A stretch of 64,000 nt of DNA from CAYJFK01 sp964369475. GTDB taxonomy: Bacteria > Bacillota > Clostridia > Oscillospirales > Feifaniaceae. Shown here piece after piece: positions 6,949 to 16,154 of the stretch (the first letter of the stretch is position 1; each line of letters starts with the position of its first letter). Under the pieces are notes generated by a model, which was not told where the DNA came from, ran no database searches, and worked only from the letters and a program-made list of their open reading frames with translations. Made by a program: the position numbers and the translations under genes. Location of the stretch: assembly GCA_964369475.1 (NCBI GenBank), contig CAYJFK010000001.1:40771-104770 (forward strand), read 5' to 3'.

Positions 6949-9831
6949 ATGAAACTTCGCAAACTTTGGTTAAACATCAATGGTGCAGACCGTATGATGG
7001 TCTGTGATGCGGAAAAAGACAAGCTTTCAGATGTTCTTCGTCGTGAAGGTCTTACAGGCGTTAAGGTGGGCTGTGGCACAGGTGTTTGCGGCTCTTGTTC
7101 TGTTATTTTAAACGGGGCTGTTATTCGCTCATGTACGAGAAAGGTTTCCACAATAGAGGATTACAGCTCTGTAACTACCGTTGAAGGTGTAGGCACGCCT
7201 ACAAATCTTCACCCACTTCAGCAAGCATGGATTACACATGGTGCGGCACAGTGCGGATTTTGCTCGCCCGGTTTTATAGTTTCTGCCTATGCACTGCTTG
7301 AAAAGAACAACAACCCCACACGTGAGGAAGTTAGAGACTGGTTCCAAAAGCATCGCAATATTTGCCGTTGTACAGGATATAAGCCTCTTGTCAATGCCGT
7401 TATGGATGCCGCTATGGTACTTCGTGGCGAGGCTACAATGGAAGATATTACATATAAGATCCCCGAAGACGGCGCATACTACGGCTCGCCGCTACCAAGA
7501 CCTTCTGCAGTGGCAAAGGTTTGCGGACTTGCAGAATATGGCGACGACATTGCAGACAAGATGCCTGATGGCACACTTCATCTTGCAATTATTCAGCCGA
7601 AAATTACTCATCATGCAAATATAAAGAAGATAGACACAGCCAAAGCCGAGGGAATGGAAGGCGTCGTAGCTGTTATTACGGCTAAGGACGTGCAGGGTGT
7701 TAACCGTATTCCCGCATACAACAACCATAAGCGCAGTACCGTTGTAGACCCCAGCCATCCTGTTTTCTGCGACGAGAAGATATTCCGCTATGGCGACATA
7801 GTAGGTGTTGTTGCAGCGAGAACAAAAGAGCAGGCAAGGGCAGCAGCTGCCGCTGTTACTGTTGAAATCGAACAGCTCCCAGAGTATCTTTCCTTCTTGG
7901 AAGCATGTGCGCCCGATGCTGTGCGTGTTCATGCCGATACACCAAACGTGTTTATCCGTCAGCCCGTACTAAAGGGCGACTTTGAAGGCGTTCCCGAGAC
8001 AATCGAATCTTCGGCATTCTCTGCCGAGGGTAGCTTTTATGCATCTCGTCAGCCTCATATGTCAATCGAGGGCGACATTTGCCAAGCATACTACGACGAA
8101 GATGATATGCTAACCGTTCACTGTAAGGCACAGGCAGTTTACTCTGCTCGTAATGCCGTTGCTCATGCTGTTGGCGAGCCTGCCGACAAGGTTAGAATTG
8201 TTATGAATGTTACAGGCGGTAGCTTTGGTTGGTCTACAAGTGCGGCCTCCTTTGCCGTTACTGCTGTTGCCGCAAAGCATCTTAAAGTGCCTGTGTCGCT
8301 CTCCATGTCCTACGAGGAGTTCCAGCACTTTAGCGGCAAGCGTACAACTTGTCACACAAACACAAGACTTTCTTGCGACGAGTCGGGTAAGATTACAGCA
8401 CTTGAGTACGATGCGGCCATCGACCACGGCGCATACTCAGACGGCGGCGAAGGTCTTATCACTCGTTTTATCCGCTTTATGGGCTGGCCTTACAACATTC
8501 CCAACATTATGGGACTTGCAAGAATGGCAAACACAAACCACAACTACGGTGTTGCATATCGTGGATTTGGTTCGCCACAGATCTCTACCGCTTCGGAAGG
8601 CATTATGGATATGCTCGCAGAAAAAGCAGGCATAGACCCATTCGAGTTCCGCTATATAAACATCGCAAGAGAGGGCGACACAACGCCAAACAGCTATCCC
8701 TACCGTGAATACCCAATGGAGGAAATAATGGATTACGCTCGCCCCCATTATGAGAAGGCTAAAAAGCATGTCGAGGAGCTAAATGCCAAGGGTGAAGATG
8801 GTGTTAAGTACGGTGTCGGCGTTGCATTTGGTTCATACAACTGCACAGGCGGCAAGCACGATAATGCAGGTGCTAAGATCGACCTTAACCCCGATGGTAG
8901 CGTAACTGTTTACAACACTTGGGAAGATATAGGACAGGGCGGCGATGTTGGTTCTGTTATGTTTGCTCTTGAAGCACTAAAGCCACTAGGACTAACACCC
9001 GAAATGGTAAATGTTAAGCCAATAAACGACTCTAAGCTATCGCCTGATAGCGGCATAGCAGGTGGTAGCCGTTCGCACATGATGAACGGCTATGCAATAA
9101 ATCAAGTATCTGCAGAGATGCTAACGGCAATGCGCAAGACAGACGGAACATACAGAACACATGCCGAAATGGTTGCAGAGGGCCTACCAACAACATTCGA
9201 GGGTCGTTACTCCAACACCCAAAACTTCCCAGAGCTTGTTGAGTACAGCCCCGATACAGGTGTGGGTGATCCAATCCCGACATACATGTACGCAATGTTC
9301 ATAAGCGAAGTCAAGGTAGAGCTTGCAACAGGAAAGACAACTGTAATTTCCTACATTTCGGTTGCCGATGTCGGTGTTATCGGAAACAAAGCCTCGGTTG
9401 ACGGTCAGGCATACGGTGGTCTGTCTCATTCGATTGGCTATGCTCTTACAGAGGACTACCATGATGTTAAGAAACATGCAAACATTGTAGGCGCAGGTAT
9501 TCCGACAATTAAGGATATACCTGACAATTTCGAGCTATACTACATTGAGAGCCCACGCTCGAGAACACCTTACGGCTCTGCCGGTTGCTCCGAGCTATTC
9601 CAGTCGAGCGGTCATGTGGCTGTACTAAATGCCATCTACAATGCTTGCGGCGTTCGTATCTACGAGATTCCTGCCCTTGCTCCAAAGGTAAAGGCAGAGC
9701 TCGACAGAATTGCAAGAGGCGAGGCTGAGCAGTACACACCATACTTCTTCGGCACAGACTTCTACGACGAGATAGACGAGATTGTAGCAAATCCTGTCGG
9801 CGAAAATAAGGGCGAGCTTCAAGCCGAGTAA
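6949..9831 (+). CDS. Molybdopterin-dependent aldehyde oxidoreductase (xanthine oxidase family, FAD-free)
   Basis: Encodes 960 residues from an ATG nine bases after AAGGAGGT. Residues 1-80 form a plant-type [2Fe-2S] domain with GCGTGVCGSC and a later CTRK. Residues 80-160 form the second [2Fe-2S] helical domain with QCGFCSPGF and ICRCTGYKPL. The remainder is the hammerhead and two molybdenum-pterin domains. No FAD domain separates them, as in the homodimeric Desulfovibrio aldehyde oxidoreductase (Mop). Near the C-terminus GSAGCSEL contains the glutamate that acts as base in this family. The reaction is hydroxylation of an aldehyde or N-heterocycle using water, with electrons leaving through the iron-sulfur clusters. 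The substrate cannot be read from sequence. A hairpin follows, then an electron-transfer gene. Confidence 0.92.
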   Translation: MKLRKLWLNINGADRMMVCDAEKDKLSDVLRREGLTGVKVGCGTGVCGSCSVILNGAVIRSCTRKVSTIEDYSSVTTVEGVGTPTNLHPLQQAWITHGAAQCGFCSPGFIVSAYALLEKNNNPTREEVRDWFQKHRNICRCTGYKPLVNAVMDAAMVLRGEATMEDITYKIPEDGAYYGSPLPRPSAVAKVCGLAEYGDDIADKMPDGTLHLAIIQPKITHHANIKKIDTAKAEGMEGVVAVITAKDVQGVNRIPAYNNHKRSTVVDPSHPVFCDEKIFRYGDIVGVVAARTKEQARAAAAAVTVEIEQLPEYLSFLEACAPDAVRVHADTPNVFIRQPVLKGDFEGVPETIESSAFSAEGSFYASRQPHMSIEGDICQAYYDEDDMLTVHCKAQAVYSARNAVAHAVGEPADKVRIVMNVTGGSFGWSTSAASFAVTAVAAKHLKVPVSLSMSYEEFQHFSGKRTTCHTNTRLSCDESGKITALEYDAAIDHGAYSDGGEGLITRFIRFMGWPYNIPNIMGLARMANTNHNYGVAYRGFGSPQISTASEGIMDMLAEKAGIDPFEFRYINIAREGDTTPNSYPYREYPMEEIMDYARPHYEKAKKHVEELNAKGEDGVKYGVGVAFGSYNCTGGKHDNAGAKIDLNPDGSVTVYNTWEDIGQGGDVGSVMFALEALKPLGLTPEMVNVKPINDSKLSPDSGIAGGSRSHMMNGYAINQVSAEMLTAMRKTDGTYRTHAEMVAEGLPTTFEGRYSNTQNFPELVEYSPDTGVGDPIPTYMYAMFISEVKVELATGKTTVISYISVADVGVIGNKASVDGQAYGGLSHSIGYALTEDYHDVKKHANIVGAGIPTIKDIPDNFELYYIESPRSRTPYGSAGCSELFQSSGHVAVLNAIYNACGVRIYEIPALAPKVKAELDRIARGEAEQYTPYFFGTDFYDEIDEIVANPVGENKGELQAE

Positions 9832-9854
9832 TAGCAGTATTTAACAATATCTCG

Positions 9855-9878
9855 GGGTCGGGTCGAAGGACCCGACCC
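9855..9878 (+). terminator. GC-rich hairpin between the oxidoreductase and the next gene
   Basis: Perfect 10-bp stem GGGTCGGGTC/GACCCGACCC with GAAG loop followed by TTTGTTAT. The T-run is broken, so it may act as a partial terminator or as a stabilising 3' end that raises the first gene's output relative to the accessory genes. Confidence 0.6.
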
Positions 9879-9898
9879 TTTGTTATAGGAGGTGTAGT

Positions 9899-12076
9899 GT
9901 GAATTTTAAAGAGCAAATATCAGAATGTGTTAGAGGCGAAGATGCATTTTGCAGCTCGGTTTGCCCCTTCGGGTTCGATATAAGAGATCTTGCCGCAAAA
10001 CTCGGTCGAGGCAGGATAGATGGCGCATACCGCATATACAGAGACGCAGTGCTCTTTCCGGAAATTGTGTCGAGGCTATGTCCTGCACCATGCGCTTTGG
10101 CATGTCCGCTAAAGGAGCACGGAGGGGCTATTGCTCTGCCTGAGCTCGAGCGGTCTTTATGCGCACATGCTAAGAGCAAAAAGCCGCCGAGCTATAACAT
10201 ACCCGAAAAGGGCAAAAAAATTGCCATTATAGGCGGAGGTATGAGCGGCCTTGCCTGTGCGCTTAGGTTGTGCATGAAGAAATACGATGTAACGGTATAC
10301 GAGATGTCGGAAAGTTTGGGTGGTCGTGCGAAGGCGCTCCTTGGCGATGTGGCACAGGAGGACATAACACTTGCATTTTCAAGCGAGAAGTGCAACTTTG
10401 TTACAGAGTGTAAAGTTAGCTCTCTAGTTGAGATAGCGGCAGATGCCTATTACATTGCTACGGGCGAGAATGGCGACAGCTTTGGCATGGCGGTTGAGCA
10501 ATCAAGTCTTATCGTTACGAGCCATGACATGCCTATACTTTTAGGTGGCGGTCTACTTGGTCGTGATATAACAGAAGGCATAAGGCATGGTATAAAGGCG
10601 GCCGCTTCTATCGACAGTTATCTTACGACCGGATCGTTTGACACGCAAAAGGAAAGAGAGCCAACAAGGCTAATTATAGATGAAAAGCGCATGAATACTC
10701 AAATCGTGACGACTGTTACGGGTGATGTATACACAGTCGATGAGGCAAAAAAAGAGGCTCTGCGCTGCATGAAGTGTGACTGTGATATTTGCCTTTCACA
10801 TTGCGACCTTATGACCTATTACAAGAAAGATCCAAGGCGCATAGGTGACGAAGTAGAAGGAACTGTCAACCCTGCGGCGATATTCTCCAATAGAATTGCA
10901 ACACGCATGATTGCCAGTTGCGAGATGTGCGGCATGTGTGTCGACAAGTGCCCAAAGGGTATAGACATCGAGGGGATGTTACTCGATGCACGCCGTACCA
11001 TGATTAAAAAAAGCGAGATGCCACCTGCGTTTTCGGGATTTTGGCTCGAGGATATGCATCACGCCGACGAGGTATGCGGCTTTGTAAAAGAGGGTGCCGG
11101 ACATATGTTTTTCCCCGGATGTCAGCTCGGTGCTTACGACAGGCGATATGTCACGATGTCGTATGAGGCGCTTCAAAAAAAGTTGCCTAATGTTGGCATT
11201 ACTTCCTTGTGTTGTGGCGCTCCTTCATATAGGGCAGGCGATGTGGAGTGGACAGAGCGAAAAATGGGAGAGATTAAAGAGCTGTGGGAAGGTAGCGGAC
11301 GGCCTATATTTATTCTTGCATGTCCTTCGTGCGAAGATATGCTAAGGCAGTTTATTCCCGAGATTAAAACAGAGTATTTATACAAATATTTAGAGCCAAT
11401 CACAACAAAAAAGGAGACCGCCACATTATTCGATCCCTGCACGAGCAGAGGGATGGAAGGCCTTCAAAGTGAAGTTAAAGCACTTGCAGAAAAGGCAGGT
11501 CTTGAAGTGACAAGGTCTGCGGAATTTGGCGAGGAGAGGTGTTGCGGTTTTGGTGGTCAAATGCTTACTGCAAACCCACATATGGCAAAAAAGATTGTCG
11601 ATATACGCACAGAGGGTATAGAACAAAGCATTCTTACCTATTGCACAAACTGCAAGGACATTTTTTTGCGTAGCGGCAAGAGGGCTGTGCATATCCTCGA
11701 TGTGATATTCGGGCTGGAAGAATTTGCCCCTCCTACATGGAGTGTGCGTAGGCATAATAGAGAGATTCTCGCAAAGGATTTTGGCAAAGTTGATATAGAG
11801 AGGGAGAACAATATGAAGCTATACATTGGCGAAGATCTGCAAGCTGAAATGGACAGAGAATATATAAACGAACAGGACATAGCAGCGATAATTGAATGGT
11901 GCGAGAATACCGGTAGCAAGCTAATCGACAAGACGACAGGCGCATTTATTGGACATTTTCGCCTTGGTTATCGCACATTTTGGGCGAAATACAAAGTCAA
12001 AGACGATGGCTTTGAAGTGCTGTCGGCTTATAGTCACAGGATGGATATAAAGGGGGATGAAAATCATGCAAAATGA
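9899..12076 (+). CDS. Pyridine nucleotide-disulfide oxidoreductase with multiple [4Fe-4S] sites (dicluster-binding type)
   Basis: Encodes 725 residues from a GTG after AGGAGGTG. Residues 1-90 hold a GltD-like dicluster domain (FCSSVCPFGFD, LCPAPCALACPLKE). Residues about 100-290 start with KIAIIGGGMSGLACAL, an FAD/NAD(P) dinucleotide fold. Around 280-360 lie further cluster motifs (MKCDCDICLSHC and CEMCGMCVDKCPKG). The C-terminal part has CCG-domain features of heterodisulfide reductase-like proteins (FFPGCQLG, SLCCGAPSY, ERCCGFGGQM). This layout matches the oxidoreductase/dicluster-binding proteins encoded beside molybdenum hydroxylases; it probably passes electrons between the hydroxylase and NAD(P) or another carrier. 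The 3' end overlaps the next gene. Confidence 0.85.
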   Translation: MNFKEQISECVRGEDAFCSSVCPFGFDIRDLAAKLGRGRIDGAYRIYRDAVLFPEIVSRLCPAPCALACPLKEHGGAIALPELERSLCAHAKSKKPPSYNIPEKGKKIAIIGGGMSGLACALRLCMKKYDVTVYEMSESLGGRAKALLGDVAQEDITLAFSSEKCNFVTECKVSSLVEIAADAYYIATGENGDSFGMAVEQSSLIVTSHDMPILLGGGLLGRDITEGIRHGIKAAASIDSYLTTGSFDTQKEREPTRLIIDEKRMNTQIVTTVTGDVYTVDEAKKEALRCMKCDCDICLSHCDLMTYYKKDPRRIGDEVEGTVNPAAIFSNRIATRMIASCEMCGMCVDKCPKGIDIEGMLLDARRTMIKKSEMPPAFSGFWLEDMHHADEVCGFVKEGAGHMFFPGCQLGAYDRRYVTMSYEALQKKLPNVGITSLCCGAPSYRAGDVEWTERKMGEIKELWEGSGRPIFILACPSCEDMLRQFIPEIKTEYLYKYLEPITTKKETATLFDPCTSRGMEGLQSEVKALAEKAGLEVTRSAEFGEERCCGFGGQMLTANPHMAKKIVDIRTEGIEQSILTYCTNCKDIFLRSGKRAVHILDVIFGLEEFAPPTWSVRRHNREILAKDFGKVDIERENNMKLYIGEDLQAEMDREYINEQDIAAIIEWCENTGSKLIDKTTGAFIGHFRLGYRTFWAKYKVKDDGFEVLSAYSHRMDIKGDENHAK

Positions 12077-12254
12077 GCTAATTTGCGCTAAGTGCAATAT
12101 AGCGCTCGAGGAGCGTCAGGTGGAGTTCTCCTATATGGGAGCGGTCTTTCATCATGATTTCCCATGTTGTCCCTCTTGCGGTCAGATATTTATTTCCGAG
12201 GAAATTGCAAAGGGTAAAATGACAGAGGTTGAACAGGAGCTGGAGGATAAATGA
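12066..12254 (+). CDS. Small zinc-ribbon-like redox protein (DVU_1557 type)
   Basis: Encodes 62 residues with CAKC near the start and CCPSCG in the middle, two CxxC-type knuckles that could bind zinc or iron. The ATG at 12066 sits nine bases after AAAGGGGG; an ATG at 12057 directly abuts that ribosome site. The start overlaps the upstream gene by 11 bases and the stop overlaps the next ATG (ATGA). Translational coupling and position match the small redox protein (DVU_1557 family) found in clusters with a radical SAM protein and a molybdenum hydroxylase. Function unproven. Confidence 0.75.
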   Translation: MQNELICAKCNIALEERQVEFSYMGAVFHHDFPCCPSCGQIFISEEIAKGKMTEVEQELEDK

Positions 12255-13693
12255 CGGTAGAGAGCACAAAGAGCATATGCCCGACATGTAAAAAAACTCT
12301 TGATGCGAGCAGAAAGAGACGTGGGCGCAAGGTCTATATAGAAAAAAAGTGCGACACATGCGGCGAGTTTTCGAGTGTTATTTGGAATGGCGAGGTCGAT
12401 TTTGATCTGTGGAGAGGAGGGCAAAGCTCATGTTTTGCCTCGACCGCTCCAAGTGTGACAGATGGCATTGACAAGAGCGAGATAAAAAAGGACAGCTGTT
12501 GCATTTTGCTCGAGGTAACAAAGCGTTGCAACCTAAACTGCCCCTTTTGCTTTGCTGAGGGCGAGAGCGGCGGAGTGGATAGGCTGCTGGAAGAGGTTAT
12601 CGCCGATATAAATAGCATTGCAAAGACAAATTGCGCATTACTTCAGATATCGGGTGGCGAGCCTACGGTGCGGGATGATCTTCCGCTGATAATTAAAGCT
12701 GCTAAGGATAGCGGAATCGACTATATTCAACTTAACACAAATGGAATAGTTCTTGCCGAAGAAGGCTATGCCGCCACTTTAAAGGAGGCCGGACTGTCCT
12801 TTGTTTTCTTGCAGTTTGACGGCGTTACAGATGGTGTATACAAGGAGCTACGTGGCAAAGAACTGCTCGAGATTAAAAAAGCAGCAATAAAAAATTGCGG
12901 CGATGCTGGACTTGGCGTCGTGCTCGTGCCCATGCTTGTGCCGAGTGTAAATGTTAAGGAGATCGGTGCAATTCTTCGCTTTGCAATAAACCGCTCGCCA
13001 AGCGTTAGAGGGGTGCATTTTCAGCCTGTAAGCTACTTTGGCAGGGTGGGTAGTGTACCGAACGATAAAAAAAGATTTACACTCGACATGCTAATTGCGG
13101 AGATATACGAGCAGAGCTACGGCCTTGTAGAGGAGGGCACGCTCCTTCCGTCGACCTGCGATCATCCGCTATGTGGATTGCATGGGGATTTTCTTGTTAG
13201 GGAGGATTTTACCCTATTTCCTCTGCATAAGTTTGACGAAGGAAAAGAGCGCTCTGAAGCGTCACCCGAGGCGAATTGTAACTTTGTTGCAAGGCGCTGG
13301 TTAAGGCGTGATGAGGAGGTAGTAGAGGTCGCAAAAGGAGTCGGATGCGACGGATGTCAAGAGGATTGCGAGAGCTGCGATTACAGCGTGGAGGGCAGTT
13401 GTGCGCATGGGCATGATGATATGCATGAGCACGGACATGAACATGAGAACGGGGGAGATTGTTCATCATGTGGCGGTGGTGATTGTTCGTCATGTTCAGG
13501 ACAAAGTGGAGCAATGTCGCTCGACGAGTTTATTTCACGTGTAAAGTCTCACGGCTTTACAATTACGGCGATGGCATTTCAAGATCAATACAACATGGAT
13601 ATAGAGCGGCTTGAAAAATGCAGCCTACATGTTTATGAAAACGGCCGTTTGCTACCATTTTGCGGCCACTATTCGGGGGTTTACGGTGACTGA
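12251..13693 (+). CDS. trsS: Radical SAM protein of molybdenum-hydroxylase clusters (TrsS-like)
   Basis: Encodes 480 residues. An N-terminal zinc-ribbon-like part (CPTCKK, CDTCGEF) precedes the radical SAM core, whose CNLNCPFC motif (residues about 95-102) binds the [4Fe-4S] cluster that cleaves S-adenosylmethionine. SGGEPTVRDDL is the usual second motif. A cysteine-rich region (CDGCQEDCESC), then a histidine-rich tract HDDMHEHGHEHE and two CSSC repeats separated by glycines, lie at about 370-415. The C-terminal CSLHVYENGRLLPFCGH matches the end of TrsS-type proteins, some of which are selenoproteins; this one uses cysteine. It probably modifies a cofactor or partner of the aldehyde oxidoreductase; the exact reaction is unknown. 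Confidence 0.8.
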   Translation: MTVESTKSICPTCKKTLDASRKRRGRKVYIEKKCDTCGEFSSVIWNGEVDFDLWRGGQSSCFASTAPSVTDGIDKSEIKKDSCCILLEVTKRCNLNCPFCFAEGESGGVDRLLEEVIADINSIAKTNCALLQISGGEPTVRDDLPLIIKAAKDSGIDYIQLNTNGIVLAEEGYAATLKEAGLSFVFLQFDGVTDGVYKELRGKELLEIKKAAIKNCGDAGLGVVLVPMLVPSVNVKEIGAILRFAINRSPSVRGVHFQPVSYFGRVGSVPNDKKRFTLDMLIAEIYEQSYGLVEEGTLLPSTCDHPLCGLHGDFLVREDFTLFPLHKFDEGKERSEASPEANCNFVARRWLRRDEEVVEVAKGVGCDGCQEDCESCDYSVEGSCAHGHDDMHEHGHEHENGGDCSSCGGGDCSSCSGQSGAMSLDEFISRVKSHGFTITAMAFQDQYNMDIERLEKCSLHVYENGRLLPFCGHYSGVYGD

Positions 13694-15464
13694 TATTACC
13701 TGCGAAAGACCGGGAGGCATGGAGTTAACCAAAAGGGCACTTGAAATTGCCAAGATTAAAAAGGGCGGTGTTATAGCCGACATCGGATGCGGAGAAGGCG
13801 CAACGGTTGTTTACCTTAACAAAAGCGGATATAATGCGATAGGGGTCGATAAAGAAGGTACAAAGTGCGAATCACAAGGGGCACTTTGTGTCGAGGGAGA
13901 TATGAAAAATCTTCCTATTGAGACAAATATGCTCGATGGCCTTTTGTACGAGTGCTCTATGTCGCTTGTAGACCAAATAGATACAGTTTTACAAGAGTCG
14001 GCAAGGGTGCTTAGAATTGGGGGGAGGGTTATTATAACCGACCTCTATTCGACTGGCAAAACTTTAAGCGGCAAGATTAACATTCGCACGAAGGATATGC
14101 TTGAAAAGGCGCTTACTAAGCAGGGTTTTGAAGTTATGATCTTCGAGGACTGTGCACAGATACTTAAATCATACATAGCACAGTGCATTATAGAGGGCAA
14201 TGCCGTCTGCGGTGTAGATTTTAAAAAGCTAAAAGAAGTAAAACCGTCCTATTGCCTTATTGTTGCAAGGCTCATTAAAAAAGATGTCGGATCATCGCCT
14301 GTTTTGTATTGGGAAGTGTCGGAGCACACCAAGGCTCAAAGAGCAATAAAAGCAGCAATAAGGGCTACAAAATCCCCCTTTTACCGAGAGCTATACAAGG
14401 GGATAGATCTTGAGGGCATTGATACTCTCGAGGGATTTCGAAAGCTTCCTTTTATTTCGCAAGATGACATAGACAAATCAGAGGCGCTACTGACTGTACC
14501 CCCATCTGAAATATCTCGTATTGTAACGCTAAGCACATCGGGTACAAAGCGAAAAAAGCGCATTTTATTTGGCGAAGTCGATTTAGAATCAACTGTAAAT
14601 TTCTTTGCAAGAGGTATGTCGGAGCTTGTAACGAGAGGGGATAGCGTAACGGTATTCATGCGTGACGGAGAGAATACCATAGCTAGCCTTTTGCGTGAAG
14701 GGCTTGCTGAAATTGGGGTTTCTTGCATGTCTTGCTGGGAGATAGAGGACTTGCATCAAGCCTATATAGCTGCAAAAGAGGCCGCTGCAATAGTCGCTCA
14801 GCCTGCCTTTGCAAGGGCGCTTTGTATGCTCTATCCAAACTTGCGACCAAGAAGTGTACTGCTCAGTGCAGATTATATCCCGTTATCTACCGTCAAGAAA
14901 ATCGAGGAGATATGGCAAACAAAGGTTTACAGCCACTACGGGCTTACCGAGACCGGATACGGGTTTGCCGTAGATTGCCGCTGTCAAGATGGGATGCACA
15001 TGAGAGATGGTGAATTTTTGGTAGAGATAATAGATCCCATAACAAACTTGCCCGTGGAAAATGGGGGTAGGGGGGAGATCGTGCTTACGACCTTGTCGAG
15101 CCGTGCAATGCCGCTTATAAGGTACAAGACAGGTGACGAGGGTTATATTATAGAAGGGGTCTGCAAGTGCGGCGTCACAGCACCAAGGCTTTCGCATGTA
15201 AAAGGGAGAATGTATAAATACCGAGAGATGGACCATAAAACAGTTCTCTTGATAGAAATAGAAGAAGCGCTTGGTGGGCTTGATATAATTTTCTTTGAAG
15301 CATTGCTAAAAGAAGGATGTCTTGAAGTCGGTATATTTGCAAAGCATTATCAAGATGTAGCCTTTTTGGCAAAAGAGATGCTCGAAGGGCTTTACCATGA
15401 TGTTAAGATATATGAAATGAAAAATCCCATAATAAAACCCAATAACAAAAAGCGGCTAATTTAG
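13686..15464 (+). CDS. Methyltransferase / AMP-dependent CoA ligase fusion protein
   Basis: Encodes 592 residues from a GTG seven bases after GGGGG that overlaps the radical SAM stop by eight bases; longer in-frame starts lie deep in that gene. Residues 1-200 are a class I S-adenosylmethionine-dependent methyltransferase (ADIGCGEGAT, the AIGVDKEG acidic loop and RIGGRVIITDLYSTG). Residues about 215-592 are an ANL-superfamily adenylating enzyme like phenylacetate-CoA ligase (TLSTSGTKRKKR, SHYGLTETGYG, IRYKTGDEG). In related clusters these are separate genes (DVU_1556 methyltransferase and DVU_1553 ligase families). Here one reading frame joins them without a stop. Their target is unknown; together they could prepare or modify an acid substrate or cofactor for the oxidoreductase. 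Confidence 0.85.
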   Translation: MTDITCERPGGMELTKRALEIAKIKKGGVIADIGCGEGATVVYLNKSGYNAIGVDKEGTKCESQGALCVEGDMKNLPIETNMLDGLLYECSMSLVDQIDTVLQESARVLRIGGRVIITDLYSTGKTLSGKINIRTKDMLEKALTKQGFEVMIFEDCAQILKSYIAQCIIEGNAVCGVDFKKLKEVKPSYCLIVARLIKKDVGSSPVLYWEVSEHTKAQRAIKAAIRATKSPFYRELYKGIDLEGIDTLEGFRKLPFISQDDIDKSEALLTVPPSEISRIVTLSTSGTKRKKRILFGEVDLESTVNFFARGMSELVTRGDSVTVFMRDGENTIASLLREGLAEIGVSCMSCWEIEDLHQAYIAAKEAAAIVAQPAFARALCMLYPNLRPRSVLLSADYIPLSTVKKIEEIWQTKVYSHYGLTETGYGFAVDCRCQDGMHMRDGEFLVEIIDPITNLPVENGGRGEIVLTTLSSRAMPLIRYKTGDEGYIIEGVCKCGVTAPRLSHVKGRMYKYREMDHKTVLLIEIEEALGGLDIIFFEALLKEGCLEVGIFAKHYQDVAFLAKEMLEGLYHDVKIYEMKNPIIKPNNKKRLI

Positions 15465-15577
15465 CCATATTTTAAACTTGTTGTCGAAAAATTTCTAAAA
15501 TCGGAAATTTTTTCTTAAAAAGGGCTTGCAATTTGTTTTCAGATGTGGTATTATCTCATATGTTACACATTTGATAT

Positions 15578-15654
15578 GCGCCCGTAGCTCAGCTGGATAG
15601 AGTGTCTGACTACGAATCAGAAGGTCACAGGTTCGAGTCCTGTCGGGCGCGCCA
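15578..15654 (+). tRNA. tRNA-Arg (anticodon ACG)
   Basis: A 77-base cloverleaf: acceptor GCGCCCG/CGGGCGC, D arm starting GCTCAGC, anticodon stem TCTGA/TCAGA with loop CTACGAA (ACG), T arm with GTTCGAGTCC, and encoded CCA. A terminator follows directly. It marks the boundary between the oxidoreductase cluster and the VirD4-like/kinase operon. Confidence 0.97.
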
Positions 15655-15660
15655 CAAGAA

Positions 15661-15686
15661 AGTCAACCATTTTGGTTGGCTTTTTT
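15661..15686 (+). terminator. Intrinsic terminator after tRNA-Arg
   Basis: Nine-bp stem AGTCAACCA/TGGTTGGCT with one G-U pair and a three-base loop, followed by six T. Confidence 0.88.
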
Positions 15687-15818
15687 GTTTTGCAAAAATC
15701 TTAATACTATTCACTCCCTCTTTAGTGTCGACTAATGAGGGAGTTTTGATTAAAATGTGAAAATAGGTCGAAATTCACTCTTTTTACTGAAACTTAACAT
15801 AAAAATAGTGAAAGTATC

Positions 15819-15847
15819 TTGCAAAAAGGTCGAATATGTGCTATTAT
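15819..15847 (+). promoter_or_regulatory. Promoter of the XRE-AAA-VirD4-VWA-PP2C-kinase operon
   Basis: TTGCAA (15819-15824) and TATTAT (15842-15847) with 17 bases between. The octamer AGGTCGAA occurs at 15765-15772 and again at 15827-15834 inside the spacer, 62 bases apart. These may be operator half-sites for the regulator encoded by the first gene, which is inference. Confidence 0.6.
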
Positions 15848-15883
15848 AGGAATATCTTACTAAAAGGAGGTGCGATTTTACTA

Positions 15884-16117
15884 ATGAGGGCAAGTTATAA
15901 AAAGCTTTGGAAACTCCTTATAGATAAGGAGATGAGTAAGGGAGATCTGCATAAGGCGACTAACCTGTCTTCCAGTACCATGACAAAACTGCGGAAGGGC
16001 GAAGATGTTTCTATGGAGGCGCTTCGTAAAATATGTGTTGTGTTAAACTGCAATATAGGGGATATAGTGGAGTTTGACGAGTTAATTCTTTCTAACGACA
16101 ATGGCTTTAGCATGTAA
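15884..16117 (+). CDS. XRE/Cro-type helix-turn-helix regulator
   Basis: Encodes 77 residues. The ATG at 15884 lies about 12 bases after AAGGAGGT, slightly long spacing; no better in-frame codon exists nearer. The sequence is one HTH_XRE domain: MSKGDLHKATNLSSSTMTKL contains the two recognition helices, followed by MEALRKICVVLNCNIGDIVEF, the usual closing helix of short YozG-like regulators. It is the first gene of the operon, 37 bases before the AAA gene, and is likely an autoregulator that binds the promoter region just upstream. Confidence 0.85.
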   Translation: MRASYKKLWKLLIDKEMSKGDLHKATNLSSSTMTKLRKGEDVSMEALRKICVVLNCNIGDIVEFDELILSNDNGFSM

Positions 16118-16154
16118 AGGAAGACAAAATATATTAAACGGACGGAGGGTAACA

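Noticed and set aside
8110..8769. Long reverse-strand and alternate-frame open reading frames inside the aldehyde oxidoreductase gene
   Set aside because: They lack ribosome sites and family motifs and arise from codon bias of the real gene.
12251..13693. Selenocysteine codon in the radical SAM or C_GCAxxG genes
   Set aside because: Both frames are open with cysteine at the expected sites; no in-frame UGA followed by a SECIS-like hairpin was seen.
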